Source of the DNA: Epiperipatus broadwayi
Lineage: Eukaryota > Onychophora > Udeonychophora > Euonychophora > Peripatidae
Assembly: GCA_028023455.1 (NCBI GenBank)
Contig: JAQFVV010012422.1
Coordinates: 7,007,710-7,071,709, forward strand
Length of the DNA stretch: 64,000 nucleotides
Direction: 5' to 3'
Shown: positions 11,761 to 22,735 of the stretch, in pieces
Layout: every line of letters starts with the position of its first letter
How positions within the stretch are numbered: position 1 is the first letter of the stretch
Made by a program: the position numbers and the translations under genes
Notes under the pieces: generated by a model
Seen by the model: only the letters and a program-made list of their open reading frames with translations
What the model was told of the DNA's origin: nothing
Database searches by the model: none

Positions 11761-11902
11761 AATGTGTTATGATATGAAGTTTTTGATTACTTTTCTTTTT
11801 TGTTAATAACTTAATGAGAGTTTTCTTGAAATTTTTTTTCTAACTTGAGTTTGAGGGCTGAGAAATTTTTACCGCTTGGGGCCCCCACTTGGCTTAATCT
11901 GC

Positions 11903-12510
11903 TTTATGGATAATAAAAGAATAGCCAAAATAGTATTTAATTGGGTTACAAGTAAAGGGCAGGCAACAAGATGGGTGAGAAAGGTAATGCGGTATGCAGA
12001 AGATTTGGATAAAGAATTTATGTCAGTATACTTGTACAAAAGGTGGGATGATTGTGTTAGAAGGATTGTTGAGTATTGTAATGGTAAGAAGTGGGATAGA
12101 AGAATAGATGCATTAATAAAGAATAGGGAGTTGGAGAGATGGAGAACTCGTATGGAGAATAAAAGGAGTTTAAATATATATAGAAGTAAACAGAACATTG
12201 GGTGTGGGAATATACATGTAAATGGAAAAATATGCGTGATTTAGTCTAGTCTGCAAGTTGTGTAAGGAAGGCATACAAAATATTAGACATCTGTTATTTC
12301 AATGTAAATGCTTGGAAGCAGAAAGAATACAAATAATGGAGTTATGCAAGATTAAATATGAACAAAGTGATTATGCAGAAACTGAGTTATTGGTTTTTAG
12401 GCTAGGTTTGGGAAAAGATAAGGGGGGGGGGTTAGATATGAAGGTCATGGAGTTGGCAAAGATTATGTTGTGGAAATGGGATGGAGGAGATTATGGGAAA
12501 ACTTAGGGTG
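11903..12510 (+). pseudogene. C-terminal part of a second non-LTR retrotransposon family
   Basis: Two frames separated by a shift near 12240. The first is a basic, helical stretch (WVRKVMRYAEDLDKEF, ELERWRTRMENKRSLN). The second has a CKLCKEG...H...C pattern followed by acidic and aromatic residues. A CCHC-type knuckle in CxxC(x)nHLLFxC form is typical of the C-termini of several non-LTR retrotransposon clades. No reverse transcriptase motif is present. It starts exactly where the hAT right end is cut. Clade not assignable; host gene exon is a less likely alternative because of the frame break. Confidence 0.45.
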
Positions 12511-12519
12511 GAGAGTGGA

Positions 12520-13395
12520 AAGGGAAAGTAAAGTGGCTAACAGGTTTCTCTGGGTATAGTTGTGAGAGATTTCTAATTCTGTATAAGGAGAAGTCACAGA
12601 GCATCACATCACATCTGAAAGCAAGGACATCGTATTCCAATATTCTAAGTCTTTAAATGTATTTATTTTTTGTTACCTTGATAAACATGTTCTTCACACC
12701 AGACAAACAAGTTAATTCGGTATTATAAAATATTAGAATGTTTTTTTTTTTTACAAAACACCTTTTATCTCGACTTCAAATACCAAATTTAATTTTACAA
12801 AACATGTTTTTTTCTTTCACATTCAGATAATTAATTATTCTACAAATAGCTATAAAATAGTTTTTTATTTACGTTGTCCGGGAAAAAAGATAAAAGCTCC
12901 TAACTAAATCAATTATCACCTATATCAAGTTCTCCTTCTTTTTTTTTTTTTTATAATCGTTCACCTCCATCAAGTTAAAAATATCTCACTTTGGTTAAAC
13001 TGAATACAATTGTTGTATACAATCTGTCACTTGAGTGTTCAAACGTGACATGACCTTCTAAGCAATTAACTATACCTTAATTATATTTAGATAATCTAAA
13101 AGGAATGATAAAAAGATAAGATAATAATCCACAGAAATTGAGATAGTTTAAACTTTCTACAAAAAAAATATCCATTTATAGTAAATTGTCTACCAAATTC
13201 GGGTTAACGAGTCGTACAACCATTAAGTGATAATCACAGTAGCTGGTGATAGTTAGCCAGTGCTTAATACCTTGACATAATTTATTCTAGGATTTCAAAT
13301 TTATAATAAATCATAAAATAATGAAACCTCTTACAATATTTAAAAATGTGGCATAAAAGATGCTTATAATAAATAATAATAATTATTATTAAATC
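12520..13395. other. Spacer, nothing identified
   Basis: AT-rich with T-runs; no supported gene or repeat. Confidence 0.45.
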
Positions 13396-13396
13396 A

Positions 13397-14022
13397 CTAA
13401 ACATCACATGATCACTATTTCTTATGCTAGCACATTGCTGTTATTAAAACAGGCAAAACTCTCCATACAGTAGTGCCACTCAGTGCCAACCAGAGTAATT
13501 AATGGATAGGGATTTTATGCACAAGCCTTCTGGCATCCATTGATTACTCTGGTTGGCAGTGAGTGGCACTACTGTATGGAGAGTTTTCCTGTTTTAATAA
13601 CAGTAATATGCTAGCATAAGAAATGGTGATTATGTGATGTTTAGTGGTTTAACACCAATCCTGCCTAAGCCAAAGACCCCAAAAGGTATGGGTACTGAAC
13701 TGGATTCAGACCCATATGACTATATAAGCTATTGAGCTTAGATTGAAAATATTGTGTTTTCAATTTTATTCTCATGATTTTGTAGTTAAGTAGAGATAAA
13801 ATGTGGCTGCTGGAGGGTTGTATTAGATCCTAAGATCTAGGTGCAGTGCTCTCAGATCCAAAGCTCCTCACTGACGAAGGCCACAAGCAAGAAACTAGTC
13901 TGGGGATGTTGGATGAGTAGGCACTGGATAGGGATTTTATTCACAAGCCTTCTGGCATCCATTGATTACTCTGGTTGGCACTGAGTGGCACTACTGTATG
14001 GAGAGTTTTGCCTGTTTTAATA
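13397..14022 (+). mobile_element. Compound family B element (foldback plus full unit)
   Basis: A palindrome (left arm about 13397-13515, right arm about 13525-13640) joins directly to a full plus-strand B unit ending at 14022. The B terminus (ACAGGCAAAACTCTCCATAC or its complement) thus occurs three times: inverted, direct, direct. All three copies are close to identical, so the rearrangement is younger than the A foldbacks. It suggests unit concatenation or template switching during insertion (inference). Confidence 0.7.
13864..13906 (+). ncRNA. Hammerhead ribozyme, type I, family B
   Basis: Stem I UCCUCA/UGGGGA (6 pairs with one U.G), core CUGACGA (N7 = C), stem II region AGGCCACAAGCAA, GAAA, self-complementary CUAG as stem III, and GUC with predicted cleavage after 13900. 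All invariant core bases are intact. Stem II is weakened to two good pairs here, because GCC has become GCA. Confidence 0.6.
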
Positions 14023-14268
14023 ATTATTATTATTCAATTCAATATTTATTAAGTGCATTTCCATACTGATTAAAATCAAAATATAAATAATTACAAAATT
14101 ATATATTGTAAACAAAAATACATTGTATACATATCACAATAAATTATTTTCAATTACATTTCAGTCCTTTTTTAATGATAAAACTATTACAACATGTGTG
14201 TGGAATTCTACCATGAAAGGAGATTGCTGAAAGAAAAGTATTAAAAAAATGTACATTTTTTTTAAATT

Positions 14269-14405
14269 TAATAGAAAGTAGGGTGAAGTAAAGAAGGGTT
14301 CCCCTCCTTTCATCCAACACATAAGCTTATGGTTAAAACCTGTAGAGATCCCTACCTTCGCATTTTTAAGCACACATGCTTTAGGTTTATTGCCTTAACA
14401 AATAT
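14269..14405 (+). repeat. Dispersed repeat F, partial copy
   Basis: Shares AGAAAGTAGG.TGAAGTAAA, CACACATGCTTTAGGTTTAT and TGCCTTAA with copies at 14525-14760 and 31742-31965. It lacks the 5' third. Type unknown; no protein, no clear pol III boxes. Confidence 0.65.
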
Positions 14406-14524
14406 TACTTACGTAATCAATGTGCATTAAATAAATGTATAATTACAACTTTAAATTATCATAATCGATTTCTAATTATAAGATCTTTCTTTCCATTGAC
14501 TCATTGTAAATTGAAAGATTTTGT

Positions 14525-14760
14525 GAGTACTAATGCATAATAGGAATTGTGGACTTAATCAGTGAAGTATTGAAGAACTTCATGCTCTCAGATCTAACCA
14601 CTTCAGCTTCACCTATTTATATAGAAAGTAGGTTGAAGTAAAAAAGGGTTCCCCTCTTTTCTTCCAATGCATAAGCTTGTAGTTAAAACCTGTAGAGGTT
14701 CCTACCTTCGCATTTTTAACCACACATGCTTTAGGTTTATTGCCTTAATAAATATTAAAC
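14525..14760 (+). repeat. Dispersed repeat F, fuller copy
   Basis: Starts with TGTGGACTTAATCAGTGAAG, which can form a GTGAAG/CTTCA(C) hairpin, and runs to TGCCTTAATAAATA. It is a direct repeat of 14269-14405, about 0.37 kb away, and matches 31742-31965. Confidence 0.65.
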
Positions 14761-14769
14761 AAGAAAATG

Positions 14770-15705
14770 TATATGTAGATTTTTTTTAAGATAAAAAAAA
14801 AGATGTAATTAAATGTAATTAGAGAGGAAGAGAGGTGTGATATTTTCCCCCCTAATTAAATATGGCTGATCAGAATGTCAATCACCAATATGAACTTAGT
14901 AAATAAAAAAATGTTAGAGATTATATAAAATCAAATTTTGTAAAGTATTCCTCTATTTTGGTTGATGAAGTTATGTTAGTCTACAAACCAAAAATGAGTG
15001 CTATATTAAAGATAATATAAAACCATGTATTGTATGTAAGTTGTGATTAATATTATAAATTAATTATAATAAAAATAAACTTTACAGGGAAATTAAATTC
15101 CTGAAGTGATAAAAAAAGTGTGAATAGGTAGAGTGATGAAATCAGACTGGTAGTATAAAAAGGTACCCATGAGAACTTTGATTCATTTATTCCTTGGTTC
15201 ATTAATATTACTCATGAGTTTTTGAAATTGGAGTGCTATTCTTCATTGACTGGTGGAAATGGAGAAAGATTCAGAAAGCTGTATAAGAATATTTGATCTC
15301 ATGCTTACTTTTTCCTGTGGATATAATTCAAATCAGATGCATTACTAAACAGATACAGGCACCGATGCCTTCTTCCTAGCCTAAAGTCGAGAGGATTCCT
15401 TGATTCAAAATGCTCTATCTATATAATATCAGGACCGTAAGAAGCTAATAAGAAAAATAACAACTTCAACTAAACCTAATGGATTTCATAGTTTGTAGAA
15501 ATAAGAAACCCATGGCCATGGTATATACCTACTACACCAATCTTTAAATCCAATCAAAGAAATAATAGGTAAGATTAATGAGGGCTCTATATATAACTTT
15601 AATGTTTATCTGAACTAGTAATATAAACTTTTAATGAACTAAAAAATCAAATGAACTAAACTTTATTGCTAACTTTAATACAAATTAAATTTGTAATTAA
15701 GAATA
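14770..15705. other. Spacer, nothing identified
   Basis: AT-rich DNA without supported features. Confidence 0.45.
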
Positions 15706-16029
15706 TGCTATATATCTATTCTATGTTACATTGTATCTATATGTTAATGTTTAACAATATTCAATAGGGTAGCATTAATAAATAATTTTGTATTTATAGT
15801 TTGTACTTACTTGTTTATTAAATCTATGTGGTAATTTAAATTCAACAATCTTCATTATTTAGATTCTTGCTATATATCTATTCTATGTTACATTGTATCT
15901 ATATGTTAATGTTTAACAATATTCAATAGGGTAGCATTAATAAATAATTTTGTATTTATAGTTTGTACTTACTTGTTTATTAAATCTATGTGGTAATTTA
16001 AATTCAACAATCTTCATTATTTAGATTCT
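15706..16029. repeat. Perfect 162 bp tandem duplication
   Basis: 15706-15867 and 15868-16029 appear identical base for base (start TGCTATATATCTATTCTATG, end CATTATTTAGATTCT). In a window where most repeats are diverged, identity implies a very recent duplication or an assembly or haplotype artefact. Confidence 0.9.
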
Positions 16030-16344
16030 TCCATGTATAAATGCTAACATACATAATTAATTTACTAAATCTCCATAAATAGAAATCCATAACAAAAAAT
16101 ACTTAGACAGATGTAAAAATTAAGTCTTTATTAATTAACTTTGTGACAGTGTGTTCAACTAATATGGTCCACTGAACACTGGCACCTGAAACAAATAAAA
16201 CCTGTCACAAATTATAGTTTCTTTTATATCATATATAATATGACTCAGGGTTAGATTGACCAGGAAATAAATATAATCACGTTTTCCTAATAGTCAAAAT
16301 AAGAGTCATAAATCACATGACCCTATTCTCTTAAGCTTGTAAGT

Positions 16345-16512
16345 TATAAACAATGAGGATTGCCAATTCCTAAACAAGCTTTGTGATAAATGCTTAGCCA
16401 GCGAAAGCATTTAAAGTATCTCTAAAAGGAACCTCCCCCAAACCCCTGACCATGGTTTCGTGCTTTGGCACTCCTCAGAGAGGTGCTAGGGTAGGTTCAG
16501 ACACTAGATCTA
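16345..16512 (-). mobile_element. Family C element
   Basis: Second copy of the roughly 165 bp C unit, sharing both ends with 8219-8380 (AACAATGAGGATTGCCAATT to CAGACACTAGATCT). The minus strand carries an intact hammerhead. The flanks at the two sites are unrelated, showing mobility. Confidence 0.75.
16442..16484 (-). ncRNA. Hammerhead ribozyme, type I, best copy (family C)
   Basis: Minus strand, 5' to 3': stem I ACCUCU (16484-16479), CUGAGGA (16478-16472), stem II GUGC/GCAC with CAAA loop (four Watson-Crick pairs closed by G-C), GAAA (16459-16456), CCAUGG palindromic stem III (16455-16450), UC, predicted cleavage between 16448 and 16447, then AGGGGU completing stem I (six pairs, one U.G). 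Every catalytic-core residue of the hammerhead consensus is present. Expected products carry a 2',3'-cyclic phosphate and a 5'-OH. Stem III lacks a loop, so activity as a dimer is likely. Confidence 0.85.
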
Positions 16513-16519
16513 AAAATAC

Positions 16520-17228
16520 CAATCCAAAGCCAGCATTTATCTAAAAGTTATCTATTGAGTTGAAAATCTGAAAATTTCAGACACCTAAATGTCTTCTAAC
16601 CCAGCTATCCAACTCAAATAGCTATATTGGGCTGATAAATCTTCAGCCATACCATATATTAGTAGTCTGAGCAATATAACATCGCATAAGACTTAAGGCA
16701 GAGACTTTAAATAGTCAAAAGGGAGGAGTGATTTGGTCATATCATAAACGTTAATCTGTTATACTTGTAAGTATACTATAAATGATTCAAAACCCCTTTA
16801 GTACACCCAGTAAAATATATTAATAATTTTTTGATTATATATTTTTTTCATCCTATTACTGGATGATTTGTTTAAAAATAAATTTACTACTTTTTTTTAA
16901 TATTAAAAGTATGTGTTTCTCTTAACAAGTAGGTATTTTTAATTCAAATTTAAATATACATCCACTAATATCAAATTTTCCATCAACTAATTTTTTTTAA
17001 CATTATCATGTCTTTAAGTATTCTTCTGACATTTAATATTGATTCAATATTTAAATTTTCTCCCTTTATTAATCTAATAAATATTTAATCCATATTATTA
17101 ATTCTAGATTTAATATAAACTAAATCCAGATTCTGTGGAATAGAACTATATCTCCCCAAAGAAACAATTAGAGAACAGAATAACAATTTTTGTTAGTCAT
17201 TTATTAGACTAGAGATTATCCACTTGAT
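16520..17228. other. Spacer, nothing identified
   Basis: AT-rich DNA without supported features. Confidence 0.45.
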
Positions 17229-17229
17229 G

Positions 17230-17502
17230 AATCTGTATTGTAATTTTCACAACACCTCTCTCACCAAGGTTTGTTTCTATCCAGGTATGATTTCCAAAAT
17301 GCACATTTCATGCTGAACCAGCACTCATCAGTTAGCCCAGATCTTAATGGTTCAGCATGAAATGCACATATTAGGCATCGTCCATCTTTTTCTCATGTCT
17401 TTGATCAACTGTTTATGATTACATCCCTTCACAAGTTGTTAAAGGTGGATAGAAACCAGTCTTTACCCTGTGTAAGAATGTGAAAATTACACTACAGATA
17501 TA
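17230..17502. mobile_element. Foldback family A, variant outer ends
   Basis: Inverted arms: TGTAATTTTCACA...TTTGTTTCTATCCA on the left and GGATAGAAACCAG...TGTGAAAATTACA on the right. The inner part on both sides is the family A hammerhead region, but the outer tips differ from the TTCAAATCCC type of other A copies. The left arm carries a whole hammerhead on the minus strand; the right arm keeps only its 3' half (GGTTCAGCATGAAATGCACA). Confidence 0.7.
17293..17336 (-). ncRNA. Hammerhead ribozyme, family A
   Basis: Minus strand: CUGAUGA (17331-17325), stem II GUGCU/AGCAU with GGUUC loop, GAAA (17309-17306), stem III UGUGCA (self-pairing with one wobble), UU before cleavage, stem I CUAA/UUGG (four pairs, one wobble). 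Core intact; the cleavage triplet AUU satisfies NUH. Confidence 0.65.
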
Positions 17503-17529
17503 TTATTCATTAGCAGAATAACATATATT

Positions 17530-17862
17530 AAGCCGCTAAACATCACATGATCACCATCTCTTATACTAGCACATAATTGTTATTAAACAAGGCAAAACTC
17601 TCTCCATACAGTAGTGCCACCCTGTGCCAACCAGAGTAATCAATGGATGCCAGAAGGCTTGTGCATAAAACTCATCCAATATCCAATATCCCTAGACTAG
17701 TTTCTCAGATCCAAGGCTCCTCACTGTCAAAGGCCACAATCCAGAAACTAGCCTGGGGATATTGGATGAGTAGGCATTACATACGGATTTTATGCACAAG
17801 CCTTCTGGCATCCATTGCACTACTGTATGGAGAGAGTTTTGCCATGTCAGAATAACATATAT
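17530..17862. mobile_element. Foldback of family B ends
   Basis: The left arm (about 17535-17700) and right arm (about 17735-17850) are inverted copies of the B 3' end, including GGCTTGTGCATAAAA/TTTTATGCACAAGCC and CATACAGTAGTGC/GCACTACTGTATGG. The joint lies inside the hammerhead: the left arm keeps only its 3' half on the minus strand, the right arm keeps a mutated whole copy. Confidence 0.75.
17718..17759 (+). ncRNA. Hammerhead-like motif, family B, mutated
   Basis: Stem I CCUCA/UGGGG and GAAA are kept, but the core reads CUGUCAA and the cleavage triplet is GCC in place of GUC. These changes predict no activity. Confidence 0.4.
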
Positions 17863-17864
17863 TT

Positions 17865-18355
17865 AATATAAAGGGAAAGATCTCTTCTATATCTCCAGAT
17901 ACATGCTATTCATTTATAAGCTTTATTTATAATATGCTTTATATGTGCACTAAATGTAAGTTGCTTACAAAACAGGATTGCTAAATCAAAACCAATCTCT
18001 TTATATGTAATATACAAAAGAGACTCTATTAATCAAATCATGCAGTTAGATGAGGATTAAATCCTAGCATTTATAATTTATAAATTAACCTATTATGTGA
18101 CTCTGACAAATGCCTGTGACCATATTAAAGAGGTATCAAGTTTGTGACTGCTCAGATAATGCATGTTCAATGAGATCATATATCACCATTAAATTAGTAT
18201 CAATAGATTTATCTGGTGAAACTCATGCTGAAAATCAGGCAATACTTTAACCACATCTGACCAATATTATTATGATACTTAAGAGGTGAAAGTGCTATGA
18301 TTATGATATTCTTAAATATCGAAAGCATACTAAACAAGAACAAAAGCTAACTATA
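17865..18355. other. Spacer, nothing identified
   Basis: AT-rich DNA without supported features. Confidence 0.45.
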
Positions 18356-18357
18356 AA

Positions 18358-18612
18358 ATAATTGGAGTTGGGCTGGACATATTGCTAGAAGAGATGATAA
18401 TATATGGACAATTGAAATTTTAAACTGGATTCCAAGAGATTGTAAAAGACCCAGAAAGAGACCACATGTGAGATGGATGGATGAAATAAGAAAGTGTGCA
18501 GGGGTGATATGGAGTAGAGAAGCTAAAGATCGGAGAAGATGGATTAAACTTGGAGAGACCTTCATCCTGCAGTGGATTGATAATCGTTGATAATGATGAT
18601 GATGATGATAAA
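18358..18612 (+). pseudogene. RTE-type 3' tail
   Basis: Starts at WSWAGHIARRDDN and runs to LGETFILQWIDN, then (GATGAT)n. It is nearly identical to 3985-4396, with a few substitutions, and is 5'-truncated relative to it. Confidence 0.85.
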
Positions 18613-18775
18613 TGTCCAGAACATTGATGTGAATATTACAATTATCCAGAAAAGACAAAAAGTCTTTGGTATTGAGTTGAATAAAAGGATTCCACATCTA
18701 TATTTAGCACAACATTCTGTAAAAAAAAGAGATGTGTCTGTGTTTTTATATGTATATTTAGGTCCTAAATCTTTG

Positions 18776-19320
18776 CTATTGAAATACATCTCTCATAACT
18801 TCTAGCAAAAGGTGACCAAATAGAAACAGACCTATAGCTGGCAGGATCACCTTTATCCCTTTTTTAGATACAGGTACAACCTTAGCTATTTGTAAAAATG
18901 TCAGGAATAATACATTTATTAATAGGTAATTCGATGGTATATGTAAAGGAACTGCCAAACAGTCAGAACAATCCTTAATAACAAAGTTAGGAATCTCTTC
19001 ACAACTCACAGAAGATTTAGATTTGAGTCTGTGAACTGCATTTATTACTTCAGTAATTGAGATTTTATTAATATCTATATTTCAGTAAGTTACATTATCA
19101 AACTTATTATCAGACAAATCATTATCAGATGGATTTGAATAGATATTTGAAAGATCATTCAAAGGAGGCTGATAATTATTTCTGAAAATTTTATCACGAG
19201 AAATTCTCACATTTTTAGTATAATTCCAAAACATTTGTGAGTTCTGTTTAAAACCTTTTTCAACATTATTTAAATTACTATCATAATCTCTCTTCAGAAG
19301 AGAATTAGTCTAGACATACT
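18776..19320 (-). pseudogene. Reverse transcriptase N-terminal fragment, non-LTR element
   Basis: The minus strand, read with one stop and one frameshift, gives FKQNSQMFWNYTKNVR, RLKSKSSVSCEEIPNFVIKD, PLHIP..L, then K.A.V.PV.KKG...P..YR, the opening of a non-LTR reverse transcriptase (pattern P..W..A.V.P..KKGD...YRP). The catalytic motifs are downstream of the break and missing. It is a different family from the RTE tails. Confidence 0.6.
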
Positions 19321-19765
19321 AAATCTAGTTATAAAATATTAAAATGAAGAAAATAATAATAACGATTCTAATAATAAGCATTGATATCTATCCTACATAA
19401 TATTAATATCTATTCAATAAATTTCATTCCATCAATTGGACAAACAGAAGACAATACTGGTTATTAAAACAAAAAAATAAGATATACTGACTCCATTCTT
19501 GTGTTGCTGATTATTACCTAATAATTATTAATACTATATTTTTATCTGATTGATATATTAATTTTACTCTAAATTTTCACTCATGTTCGCAACGATAAGC
19601 TTATAAATCTAAAAAGCTTTTAAAAAGGTTTATTCATTTTATTCTTGATTTTTTATTAACATACAAAGTGTCATTGATTAATAACCTCAGGGAGGGTGGT
19701 TTACTCCCTTATATATACATTAAACTATGTTAATTTTATGTTTATACACACATATGTATATAAAA

Positions 19766-20005
19766 CTTATTCAACTGATACACATGACCACATATATGTG
19801 AAAAAGATAAATGATTTTCAATATTTATCAGTTGGTCCAGATCATCATCTCCTATACATGTATATAATCAGTGCTCAGTTTGTATTAAAATAACAAATGT
19901 TCAAACTTTAATGGACAGGCTTCAATCTTCTCCACACTCCAATTTTTATGAAGCCTGGCCATTAAAGTTTGAAGATTTGCTAACCTTAATATAAACTGAG
20001 TACTG

Positions 20006-20042
<37 letters not shown>

Positions 20043-20150
20043 GAGATGATGATTTGGACCAACTGATGAGTACTGGTTCAGCATGAAATATGTATATTGT
20101 ATAAGCTGTCGGGAACTTAAAAATCTGGCTTCAAATCCCTTCTAATTACA
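19766..20150. mobile_element. Foldback family A with central TA tract
   Basis: Arms meet at about 19945 (TTAATGGACAGGCTTCAATC on the left, AAGCCTGGCCATTAAAGT on the right). The right arm holds a (TA)n tract at 20008-20040, a hammerhead at 20057-20101, and a TTCAAATCCC tip. In the left arm the hammerhead has lost stem II (CUGAUAA directly followed by AUAUU and GAAA). Confidence 0.7.
20057..20101 (+). ncRNA. Hammerhead ribozyme, family A
   Basis: CUGAUGA (20063-20069), stem II GUACUGGUUCAGCAU with three to four pairs, GAAA (20085-20088), stem III UAUGUA, AUA cleavage triplet (after 20096), stem I CAA/UUG. Core intact; stem I is short. Confidence 0.6.
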
Positions 20151-20154
20151 TTAA

Positions 20155-22370
20155 GTTCAGTATAGACAATATATATTTAAATATTACATATATATAACAT
20201 GGCAAATCATTAAGCTTAAAATAGATGATTGTAATAGACAACACAAAAATAGTATTAACTGCAAAGACAGTGAATATAAAATGATTGTGAGGCAGACAAT
20301 CATCGATTGGTGAATTGTGAGATACTTCAAAAAAATATTTTAATCAGCACAAATCCTGTAAGAAAAATTAAGCAGAGAGAAATATCTAAATGATACACAC
20401 TTGATATTAAAAATATTATGAATTGAATTAGAGTAAAAAAAATAATTTTAATTTAATCAAATATTTTACAGGAATAAAGAAATTACAAGAAAGGCTATTT
20501 TTAACAATTTTAATCAATCAGAAGAATACTAATAATATAAGGTTACAAGGATGTTTGTATCAAATAAAATATTAGCAAATTGTTAATTGCTATTGTAAAC
20601 ATTTGAGTTAAAAATAGCAAAACTAGAGTTATTTAAAAGCATGTTGCTATAAGCAAGTTTTTATTAATTTGAATTAATTATACATAGTGCAAGTTTTAAA
20701 AAATAACTTTACACAAGCAAATTAAGTTGTATAATAAATTTCTTCTCTTTATATTCATGTTTTTATGCACACCAGTTTTAATAAATTGCATTACAAAGTA
20801 TAGATATGTAAAATGTTAAAAATTTAAAAATTTTTTAAAAATTTTAAATTATACAACTGTTGGTATTGAGATTGTAAAATATCAAACAAAATGGCTGCTA
20901 CTAGTTTTTATTTGGGAGAACAATAACTTTGAATTTTAAGAATTGTCATTTACTTATTATATCTTTTTTTTTTTTATCATTAATTTTCATTACAAAAAGA
21001 ATAAAGAATACAAAATAATACTTTTTTTCTTAGAGTGATTTTTAATATGTGAAATTTTTAATTAAACTTTTATCACTTTCATTCAATATAAAACTTAAAA
21101 CATCTGGGATGCATGAAAAGTGCATAGAGTATTCTACATTTTTGTTAATTATTTTTGTTGATATCTTAATATGTATAATTTTAAAATCAAATTATAGAGA
21201 CATGCATACTATATAGGTATACTTTTAAAATTATGTGCTAATGTGTGTGTATGCATGTGTATGTATTAAACATATATAGGTGAAGCACTACTTATGAATT
21301 ATGAATGTCTATTCTAAGGCATGCAATCAAATGATGTAGATACAGGATATCTAGAGTAAATATAGTCTCAAAATGATTTAAAAGCAAACATACTGATATT
21401 ACGAATGGTTTGAAAAATTTAACTTTTGTTTCAACCATCCTTGCAATCTTTTTCAGAATATTATTACCTTTAATTTTAATTAAAAACAGAACAATAATAT
21501 TGTGAGGAAGACTGTGAAATAGTTGAAATAAAGCTGGATTGATTAAAATGATTATTTATTTTAAGTGCATGTACTTTTTAAATCATTTTGATACCTATAT
21601 AAATTAGATTTTCTGCATTCCAATTAAAAACAAGTTCACATATTGTTGTTTCATAGTATTCTTATGTTTACAAAACAGTCATTATCTAAACTAATAAAAG
21701 TACTGCACAATTTGTTCAACATAAAAATACAATGTTTTTTTTTTTATATATAGATAAATGTTTTATGTCAAGAATGGAATTTGGAAAACAATTTAAATAA
21801 TTTAAGAGACTATGGGGGGAATGCAAAATATTTTAGAAATATGTCAAATATTTAAAAAACAAAATAATTTTTCAAAAGAACTCAGGTGATTACATTGTTT
21901 ATATAAAAAAAAAATCCTTGCATATAACTATTCAATATTGTCATGTTGTTGATATCAGAAATGTGTAATTAAAATCAAAAATCTTTTATTTTGGAAACTT
22001 ATGAAATGTTCTTCAAATTATATTTTTCCTATCTCATAAACAACAGAAAACAGTTATAAAAGGCATAGAATCTCTCATAAAGCTATCATTATAATACTAT
22101 TATACATATATAATGATAAGGTGAAATTGAAGTAGTACCAAATGAACATAGTTCACAAACATGAATATAGTTCACAAACATCCCAAATGTAATTTGTTAA
22201 TAAGCAACTAAAATGGCCCCTCTTATAAAAAGAACAAACCATTGTTAAAAATTTGCCAAAAAAAACATCGTAGCAAATAATCCTATATTCTAAAAAAGTT
22301 TTGATAATTATTTATTTAACAATGAACTTGCTTTGCCATAATTAAACATACACAGAGGTAACCCCCCCCC
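20155..22370. other. Long AT-rich spacer, nothing identified
   Basis: Over 2 kb of AT-rich DNA with homopolymer runs. I found no coding similarity, no tRNA-like boxes and no strong inverted repeat. Confidence 0.45.
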
Positions 22371-22377
22371 CCAATAA

Positions 22378-22735
22378 CTGGAATTTTATACTTTTTTAAG
22401 TGTTATAAATTTAATCTCTTTCAAATGGCTGTCCATTTATTGCAATACACTGGTCTAAACATCTTTTTCATTTTCCAAAGTAGTTTGGAAGTACAGTGAT
22501 GCTTTTCAATGCCTGTCATTTTTTCTACCGCCTGTCCGCAAACCCCCACACACAAATTGAGAAATTTTTTTCATTTGAGAGATTAAAAAAATAATTGCAA
22601 GAAGTGAGATCAGGTGAATACGCTGATAGATAAGCTGGATCATGCTGAATTTAATTAAAAAGGTTTCACACTTAAGAGATGATACTTTGTGGGGTGGAGC
22701 TTGCAGCCTTTTCTTTATCACAAAATGGGATGTTT
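22378..22735 (-). pseudogene. Mariner-type transposase C-terminal remnant
   Basis: Minus strand across two frames: AYSPDLTSCNYFF (family pattern YSPDLxPCDYFLF, holding the third catalytic acid of the DDE/D triad), then CVWGFADRR, and KRCLDQCIAINGQPFERD (pattern RWxxCIxxxGxYFEGD). Stops and frameshifts make it inactive. A sequence TACAGGATGAGCCATAAGTT at 23388 resembles Tc1/mariner-type ends, but its link to this copy is unproven. Confidence 0.65.

Larger units (their letters stand above)
10938..11902 (+). mobile_element. Decayed hAT-type transposon
   Basis: The left end CAGAGGCAGATTAAGCGGCC and the inverted right sequence GGGGCCCCCACTTGGCTTAATC define an element of about 0.97 kb. The last few bases of the right end (expected CCTCTG) are missing and the next element starts there. 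Inside are a hAT dimerisation-domain remnant (11551-11760) and a SINE inserted in the minus orientation (11099-11185). The transposase is mostly deleted, so the copy is non-autonomous. Confidence 0.65.
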
